Of a stretch of 11,301 nt of DNA, positions 6,575-11,301 are shown in pieces; within the stretch, counting starts at the first letter, position 1, and each line of letters starts with the position of its first letter. Made by a program: the position numbers and the translations under genes. The notes beneath the pieces were generated by a model. That model did not search any database. It was not told the origin of the DNA and saw only the letters and a list, made by a program, of their open reading frames with translations. Source of the DNA: an uncultured Chloroflexaceae bacterium (GTDB lineage: Bacteria > Chloroflexota > Chloroflexia > Chloroflexales > Chloroflexaceae); assembly GCA_937141995.1 (NCBI GenBank), contig CAKZQX010000138.1:1-11301 (forward strand). The letters run 5' to 3'.

Positions 6575-6596
6575 CTCTGCCCTGCCGGAGGCAAAG
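6575..6596 (+). repeat. GC-rich quasi-palindromic repeat, copy 4
   Basis: CTCTGCCCTGCCGGAGGCAAAG, followed by CCTGCCGGGTTC (6600-6611) and ACCGCGTA (6615-6622), echoing the order CACCTGGGTTC then ACCGCGTA found with copy 1. The flanks GAAAC (6570-6574) and GTTTC (6596-6600) extend the fold. This may be the right end of a decayed relative of the element at 2505-2663. Confidence 0.5.
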
Positions 6597-6719
6597 TTTC
6601 CTGCCGGGTTCGTGACCGCGTAACTCGTATGTATGAGCCGTTCTTCTTATTCCACACAAGATTTGGACAGAAGGAGCTTTCTACCACCACCACGCTACCC
6701 GCCGGGGTCTGTCAGCTTT

Positions 6720-6728
6720 TGTGCATAA
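6720..6728 (-). promoter_or_regulatory. Second perfect DnaA-box match, inverse orientation
   Basis: TGTGCATAA is the inverse complement of TTATGCACA and matches the consensus exactly. One-mismatch relatives lie at 6535-6543, 6890-6898 and 5717-5725. Significance is uncertain in A/T-rich DNA. Confidence 0.3.
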
Positions 6729-6877
6729 TTGTGGTATTATCAGGGAGTCCCTCAGCACTTCGAGATATTCACGTGTCAAAGAGATTATGCCTGTGCCTTG
6801 AGCGATTTCCGGATTTTTGAGAACAGGTACAGAATATTGTTATGTTAAGAAAACGACAGGCACGCAATCATACTTGC

Positions 6878-6891
6878 CATGTTTAGACATG
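6878..6891. promoter_or_regulatory. CATGT-TTAG-ACATG palindrome upstream of mcr
   Basis: Perfect 5-bp arms with a 4-base centre, 71 bases before the mcr start. A TATACT sequence at 6929-6934 resembles a -10 box but has no good -35 partner, which would fit an activator-dependent promoter. Both readings are inference. Confidence 0.3.
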
Positions 6892-6947
6892 TGTATCAGA
6901 TGAACGACCAGGGGACAACGGGTTGAGGTATACTTTTTCAGAGAATG

Positions 6948-6953
6948 AGGAGG
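6948..6953 (+). promoter_or_regulatory. Ribosome binding site that fixes the mcr start
   Basis: AGGAGG stands 9 bases before the ATG at 6963. It overlaps codons 2-3 of the frame that would begin at the upstream in-frame ATG (6945), so 6963 is the likely true start. Confidence 0.7.
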
Positions 6954-6962
6954 CTTCGGCAC

Positions 6963-9900
6963 ATGAGTGATGCAACAACTGCTGGACGATTGGCAGGTAA
7001 AATTGCACTTATCACTGGTGCGGCGGGCAATATTGGCGAGATCATCACCCGGCGCTATCTCGATGAAGATGCAACCGTTGTGCTGATCGACTTGAGCGAT
7101 GAACGATTGAACGCCTTCCGCGAACGCTTGATTCAGGAGGAGGGTCGCTCGCCGGAACAGATTATGACTGTGCCCGTAGACGGCAGCAACATCGGCCAGG
7201 TCCGTGCCGGCGTCAACCAGGCCGTAGAGCGCTTTGGTCGGGTTGACATCCTGATCAACAACGCGGGTAGCCCCGGCGCACGCCAACGCCTCCCCGATAT
7301 CCCCCTAAAACGCGAAGAGTTGCGTGATGGTGACAGCGAGACGATGAGTGATGCGGTGGGCAATCTCCTGGGGATTACCTGGAATTTTGTCCGCGCGGCC
7401 GCACCACATATGCCGCCGGGCAGCAGCATCATTAATGTTTCAACAATTTTTTCACGGACGGACTATTATGGCCGCATTCCGTATGTTGTGCCGAAAGCCG
7501 CAACCAATCCGCTGACGCAGCGACTGGCGCTCGGTCTGGGGGCACGCGGCATTCGCGTCAATAATATTTACCCCGGCCCAATTGATAGTCAGCGTATCCG
7601 CACGGTGTTTCAATCAATGGATAAACTCAAAGGCGTAGCCGAGGGGACGACCGCCGAGGACTTTTTTGGTATTATGCGCCTTAGCCGGGCCGAAGGCGAC
7701 GGCGAACTGGTTAAGACCTTCCCCAAGCCGCTGGATGTCGCCAACACCATGGTGTTCCTGGGCAGCGATGAGTCTGCCGCCTTTAGTGGGCATCCGTTTG
7801 AGGTAACGAATGGCATGGATGTGCCCGCCGAAAGTTATACCGTATTTGAGTCACGCCCGGAATTGCGTACGGTCGATGCCACCGGGCAGTTGGTCCTGAT
7901 CTGTGCCGGTGAGCAGGTTGAGGATGCTCTGACACTGACCGGAGCGCTTCGTTCTACCGGTTATGAGGTGGCAATCGGCTCCCGCAGCCAGGCGGCCATC
8001 TCGCAGGTGCAAGAAGTACTGCAACAGAGCCGCCAGATGCAGGGACCAAGTTATGTGCCGCCGCTGCTAACCTACCTCAACCCACTCGAGCCCGGTAGTG
8101 TGGAAGCGGCGCTGAATGATGTGCAGGAGCAGACGGGGACGATTCACTCGGCAGTGATCTTGCCCGCGCGTGGTGCGGATCATGTCTATCCTTCCCTGGC
8201 CGATATTGACGACGACACGGTTAAACAGTTCCAGGACGAAGAGATTGTCGGTATGGTAGCCCTGGCAAGCCAGTTGTCCCGCTTCTGGGAGCAGCGGATC
8301 ACGCCGGGTCAACCGCGCATTGTTTTTATGAGCAATGGCGACGATGGGCGCGATAATGTCTATGCCGATATTATTCGCGCGGCGGCGGAACAATTGATCC
8401 GGGTGTGGCGACACGAGTCGGCGCTGGATGTTGCCAGGACCCAGGCACAGCAAGACAGTCAGACGCCTACGCTCGGTCTGAACCGACCAATCTGGGCCAA
8501 TCAAATTGTGCGCTATGTCAACAATGAAGATGAAAGCCTGGAGTTTGCCTGCGCCTGGGCTGCCCGCCTGTTGAGTGGCGACCGGCAGATCGAGGAGATT
8601 AATCTGTACCTCCCGAAAAATATTGAGGTGACGACCGGAGCGCTACGACCATCGTTTGGTTGGGCCGAGAGTATTCTGGGCATGCATCTGGGCAAGGTTG
8701 CGCTGATTACCGGCGGCAGCGCAGGTATCGGCGGGCAGATCGGGCGGTTGCTGGCGTTGAGCGGCGCCCATGTTCTGCTGGCCGCACGGGGGGCCGGACA
8801 ACTGGAGCAGTTGCGCGAGCGCATCGTGCGCGAACTGCACGAAGTGGGCTATGCTAATCCCGAATCGCGGGTGCAATATCTGGCCGGGATTGATGTGGCC
8901 GATGAGGGCGAGTTGACACGCCTGGTTGAGTATACACTCGAAACCTTCGGTCGGGTAGACTACCTGATCAACAACGCCGGGATTGCCGGTATGGAAGAGA
9001 TGGTTATCGACATGCCGCTGGATGGCTGGAAGCGTACGCTGAATGCCAACTTGCTCAGCAACTTCTCGCTGATCCGCAAGCTGGTGCCCCTGATGAAGAA
9101 GCAGGGCAGCGGGTATATTCTGAATGTCTCTTCCTATTTTGGCGGCGAGAAGTATGTCGCGGTGCCTTATCCCAACCGCTCGGACTACGCGGTGAGTAAG
9201 GCCGGACAGCGCGCTATGGCCGAAGCGCTGGCCCGCTTTATGGGGCCGGAGATCCAGATTAATGCGCTGGCTCCCGGACCGGTTGAGGGCGACCGACTGC
9301 GTGGAACGGGCGAACGTCCGGGGTTGTTTGCGCGGCGGGCGCGGTTGATTATGGAGAATAAGCGGCTGAACGAGGTGCATGCCGCATTGATCGAGGCCCA
9401 CCGCGAAACGGGTCAGCCGGTGCGCGAGTTCCTCCAGGTCATGATCTCAAATGGCGTGCAGGCACTGGGCTATGCCAGCCAGCTTCCCGATCCGCTACGC
9501 CGACTGGCAGCCAGCATCTGGGAACAGGGCGATCCCCAGGCTTCATCCCGGTCCTACCTGCTGAATAGCTCAATTGCCCAGAAGCTGATCCAGCGCCTGG
9601 AGGTCGGTGGACATCTGGATCATGGGGAAGGCGAGAAACTCCTGGCAGATGTGCCTGAGCCACCGGTACCGTTCTTCACCCGCCCGCAGATCGAGCGCGA
9701 AGCACGCAAGGTGCGTGACGGGATCATTGGCATGCTCCATCTGCAGCGTATGCCGACAGAGTTTGATGTGGCAATGGCGACGGTCTACTATCTGGCGGAC
9801 CGCAATGTGAGTGGTGAAACCTTCCATCCCTCCGGGGGGCTGCGCTTCGAGCGCACGGTAACAGAGGGTGAGTTGTTCGGCAAGGCCGGTCAGCATCGCC

Positions 9901-10646
9901 TGGAGAAACTGCGCGGCACGACTGTCTTTATAATCGGCGAACATCTGCGGCGGCATCTAGTTGCCCTGATCCGCACCTACCTGGAAGAGTATGATGCAAA
10001 GCGGGTCGTTCTAATCACCGAAACCGAAGCGGCTGCCCGCAGCCTCACCGAAGAACTGGCCGAGCATAGCGGTAGTGACCGGCTCTGCACAGTGGTGGCG
10101 AATGGAAATGTTGAGGCGGCGATTGATCAGGCGCGGAATCAGTATGGCAGCCCCGGCCCGGTTGTTTGTACACCATTCCACCCACTGCCAACCCGTCCGC
10201 TGATCGGCAGTGTTGGCGGTGACTGGACGGGCGTGCTGGATGAAGCCGACTTCGCCGATGTTGTGGAGCAGCACATTACCCACCATTTCCGCGTAACCAA
10301 GAAGATATCCCTACTCGATAGCGCGCAACTGGTGCTGGTGACATCCGAAACCTCGGCCCGCTCGACAGCCGAGCAGTTTGCCCTGGCTAACTTTATCAAG
10401 ACCACGCTGCATGCCTTCACCGCCACAGCCGGGGTTGAGAGTGAGCGTACGGTGCATCGCGTGCCCGTCAACCAGGTCGATCTGACCCGGCGGGCCCGCG
10501 CTGAGGAGCCACGTAACGCCACCGAAGAGGCTGAGGAACTGCGGCGCTTTGTGGATGCGGTGATCCTGACCACCGCGCCGTTGCCGGAGCCGGACGAGAG
10601 TCGCTACCGCGGCCGGATCTATCGGGGGAATGCGATTATCGTGTAG
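6963..10646 (+). CDS. mcr: Bifunctional malonyl-CoA reductase (NADPH), 3-hydroxypropionate bicycle
   Basis: Cytoplasmic enzyme of 1227 residues (Chloroflexus aurantiacus Mcr: about 1219) that reduces malonyl-CoA to malonate semialdehyde and then to 3-hydroxypropionate with two NADPH. Four short-chain-dehydrogenase-like domains are visible. The N-half catalytic domain has TGAAGNIG (18-25), NNAG (99-102), Ser160 and Y-V-V-P-K (Tyr174, Lys178), followed by a non-canonical domain from about 308 (LVLICAGEQVEDALTLTG). The C-half catalytic domain has TGGSAGIG (583-590), NNAG (670-673), Ser723/724 and Y-A-V-S-K (Tyr742, Lys746), followed by a degenerate domain from about 985 (TTVFIIGEH). In the Chloroflexus enzyme the C-half makes the semialdehyde and the N-half reduces it. 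KQGSGYILNVSSYFGGEK (713-730) and MPTEFDVAMATVYYLADRNV (930-949) match my memory of Chloroflexus Mcr almost exactly. Both active sites look intact. No pcs or acetyl-CoA carboxylase gene is visible beside it. Confidence 0.96.
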   Translation: MSDATTAGRLAGKIALITGAAGNIGEIITRRYLDEDATVVLIDLSDERLNAFRERLIQEEGRSPEQIMTVPVDGSNIGQVRAGVNQAVERFGRVDILINNAGSPGARQRLPDIPLKREELRDGDSETMSDAVGNLLGITWNFVRAAAPHMPPGSSIINVSTIFSRTDYYGRIPYVVPKAATNPLTQRLALGLGARGIRVNNIYPGPIDSQRIRTVFQSMDKLKGVAEGTTAEDFFGIMRLSRAEGDGELVKTFPKPLDVANTMVFLGSDESAAFSGHPFEVTNGMDVPAESYTVFESRPELRTVDATGQLVLICAGEQVEDALTLTGALRSTGYEVAIGSRSQAAISQVQEVLQQSRQMQGPSYVPPLLTYLNPLEPGSVEAALNDVQEQTGTIHSAVILPARGADHVYPSLADIDDDTVKQFQDEEIVGMVALASQLSRFWEQRITPGQPRIVFMSNGDDGRDNVYADIIRAAAEQLIRVWRHESALDVARTQAQQDSQTPTLGLNRPIWANQIVRYVNNEDESLEFACAWAARLLSGDRQIEEINLYLPKNIEVTTGALRPSFGWAESILGMHLGKVALITGGSAGIGGQIGRLLALSGAHVLLAARGAGQLEQLRERIVRELHEVGYANPESRVQYLAGIDVADEGELTRLVEYTLETFGRVDYLINNAGIAGMEEMVIDMPLDGWKRTLNANLLSNFSLIRKLVPLMKKQGSGYILNVSSYFGGEKYVAVPYPNRSDYAVSKAGQRAMAEALARFMGPEIQINALAPGPVEGDRLRGTGERPGLFARRARLIMENKRLNEVHAALIEAHRETGQPVREFLQVMISNGVQALGYASQLPDPLRRLAASIWEQGDPQASSRSYLLNSSIAQKLIQRLEVGGHLDHGEGEKLLADVPEPPVPFFTRPQIEREARKVRDGIIGMLHLQRMPTEFDVAMATVYYLADRNVSGETFHPSGGLRFERTVTEGELFGKAGQHRLEKLRGTTVFIIGEHLRRHLVALIRTYLEEYDAKRVVLITETEAAARSLTEELAEHSGSDRLCTVVANGNVEAAIDQARNQYGSPGPVVCTPFHPLPTRPLIGSVGGDWTGVLDEADFADVVEQHITHHFRVTKKISLLDSAQLVLVTSETSARSTAEQFALANFIKTTLHAFTATAGVESERTVHRVPVNQVDLTRRARAEEPRNATEEAEELRRFVDAVILTTAPLPEPDESRYRGRIYRGNAIIV

Positions 10647-10735
10647 TGTCGGTAAATTACGGATTAAACATTCCAGATCCGGCATATCTGGATATCGGCA
10701 TAACAGTGGCGTTGTTGCACAGTGAAATCACCCGC

Positions 10736-10770
10736 AGAGGGCGGTTCGATATCGAGCCGTCCTCTTCATT
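10736..10770 (+). terminator. Hairpin terminator after mcr
   Basis: AGAGGGCGGTTCGAT (10736-10750) and ATCGAGCCGTCCTCT (10751-10765) pair fully in plus-strand RNA with two G-U wobbles (two A-C mismatches in minus-strand RNA). TCATTTTG follows. It starts 90 bases after the mcr stop and separates mcr from the decarboxylase gene. A smaller CCAGAT-N7-ATCTGG hairpin precedes it at 10673-10691. Confidence 0.65.
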
Positions 10771-10839
10771 TTGCCGATGTTCGCTACCTGCGCTACAATC
10801 ATCGGCTGCATGCTTGTGTATACCAGGAGAAGAGATGGT

Positions 10840-11301
10840 ATGTCCGACAAAACCAATTTTCATATGACTGCCGAGGAGTTTCGGCACTATGGTCGTGCGG
10901 TTATTGACTGGATCGCAGATTACTACGAGCGGGTTGAGTCGCTGCCGGTGCTCGCGCAGGTGACACCGGGGCAGATCCGGGAATCGCTCCCGCCCCACAC
11001 ACCGCCGCAGGGCGAACCATTTACCGCCATGCTGCGTGATGTTGAAGAGTTGATCCTGCCCGGCATAACGCACTGGCAATCGCCCAACTTCTTCGCCTTT
11101 TTTCCCGCCAACACCTCAGCACCGGCCATTCTGGGAGAACTGCTCTCAGCCGGATTGGGCGTCCAGGGGATGCTCTGGGCTACCAGTCCGGCCTGCACCG
11201 AACTGGAGACGCATGTGCTTGACTGGCTGGTGGAAATGTTGGGCCTGCCGGACCACTTCCGCTCAACGGAGACAGGCGGCGGGGTGATTCAGGACTCGGC
11301 T
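10840..11301 (+). CDS. Group II PLP-dependent amino-acid decarboxylase (aromatic type), N-terminal part
   Basis: First 154 codons of a pyridoxal-phosphate enzyme that removes the carboxyl group of an amino acid to give an amine. The family normally has about 470-500 residues; the rest lies beyond the window, including the PLP lysine. Visible landmarks are the N-terminal arm EEFRHYGRAVIDWIADYYER (12-31), HWQSPNFFAFFPANTSAP (83-100), WATSPACTELETHVLDWLVE (117-136), MLGLP (137-141) and GGGVIQDSA (146-154), the usual order in aromatic-L-amino-acid and tyrosine decarboxylases. In the substrate loop human AADC has A-Y-F-P-T where this protein has A-F-F-P-A, so substrate choice may differ. The ATG at 10840 has AGGAG 11 bases upstream; an in-frame ATG at 10864 is an alternative start. 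It is separated from mcr by a terminator and is probably an independent unit. Confidence 0.88.
   Translation, partial: MSDKTNFHMTAEEFRHYGRAVIDWIADYYERVESLPVLAQVTPGQIRESLPPHTPPQGEPFTAMLRDVEELILPGITHWQSPNFFAFFPANTSAPAILGELLSAGLGVQGMLWATSPACTELETHVLDWLVEMLGLPDHFRSTETGGGVIQDSA

Larger units (their letters stand above)
5559..6962. other. Long non-coding, structure-rich spacer between divergent amt and mcr
   Basis: About 1.4 kb with no convincing protein gene. The open frames here (the longest is 115 codons on plus at 5842-6189; minus frames at 5808-6042) lack recognisable motifs, and their starts lack usable ribosome sites. The stretch 5575-5800 shows nothing I can name beyond A/T-rich DNA. From 5832 to 6600 it holds hairpins and repeats, entered separately. 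From 6600 to 6962 it forms the upstream region of mcr. The base composition is visibly more A/T-rich than the flanking genes. Confidence 0.6.

Noticed and set aside
6267..6596. Regularly spaced repeats considered as a CRISPR array
   Set aside because: Repeat cores are short and degenerate, intervals of about 154 bp are far too long for spacers, and no cas gene is present.
6945..6962. Upstream ATG of mcr giving six extra residues (MRRLRH)
   Set aside because: Its early codons overlap the AGGAGG ribosome site that serves the ATG at 6963, and the family N-terminus aligns with the shorter form.
8643..9401. 252-codon minus-strand frame inside mcr
   Set aside because: Antisense shadow of the conserved C-terminal SDR region, explained by its GC-rich codon use.
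10657..11079. 140-codon minus-strand frame opposite the decarboxylase
   Set aside because: Shadow of the real plus-strand gene, also crossing the mcr terminator; no conserved features.

Overview
The window most likely comes from a filamentous anoxygenic phototroph of the Chloroflexota (class Chloroflexia, Chloroflexus/Roseiflexus relatives). The main evidence is a 1227-residue protein with the full layout of bifunctional malonyl-CoA reductase, the signature enzyme of the 3-hydroxypropionate bicycle. The high-GC coding sequence and a secreted CAP protein with doubled W-E-Q-N-G-G...F-G-Y-P repeats also fit. The assignment is from recalled family sequences, not a database search.

Left half, all on the minus strand, read from right to left: an Amt ammonium channel (3977-5416) ending in a strong hairpin terminator; an M20 zinc peptidase/deacylase (2691-3776) with its own candidate promoter; a 325-base gap holding a 159-bp MITE-like element with 18-bp terminal inverted repeats; a secreted CAP/SCP protein (1076-2365); and, 16 bases downstream of it, an RNA N2-guanine-type methyltransferase (1-1059) that runs off the left edge. 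Only the last two are close enough to look co-transcribed.

Middle (5417-6962): about 1.5 kb without a convincing protein gene, between the divergent amt and mcr genes. It is rich in structure: palindromes close to amt that could be operators, a possible folded RNA exposing a perfect anti-Shine-Dalgarno sequence, three degenerate GC-rich hairpin repeats about 154 bp apart (a fourth relative lies inside the MITE-like element), a 19-bp near-perfect hairpin, and two perfect DnaA-box matches. This is the least explained part of the window.

Right half, plus strand: malonyl-CoA reductase mcr (6963-10646), a wobble-oriented hairpin terminator, and the first 154 codons of a group II PLP-dependent amino-acid decarboxylase (10840 to the edge). 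The genes do not form one pathway. Mcr supplies 3-hydroxypropionate for CO2 fixation, Amt brings in ammonium, and the rest are housekeeping or surface functions. I see no defence system, prophage, CRISPR array, tRNA or rRNA gene.
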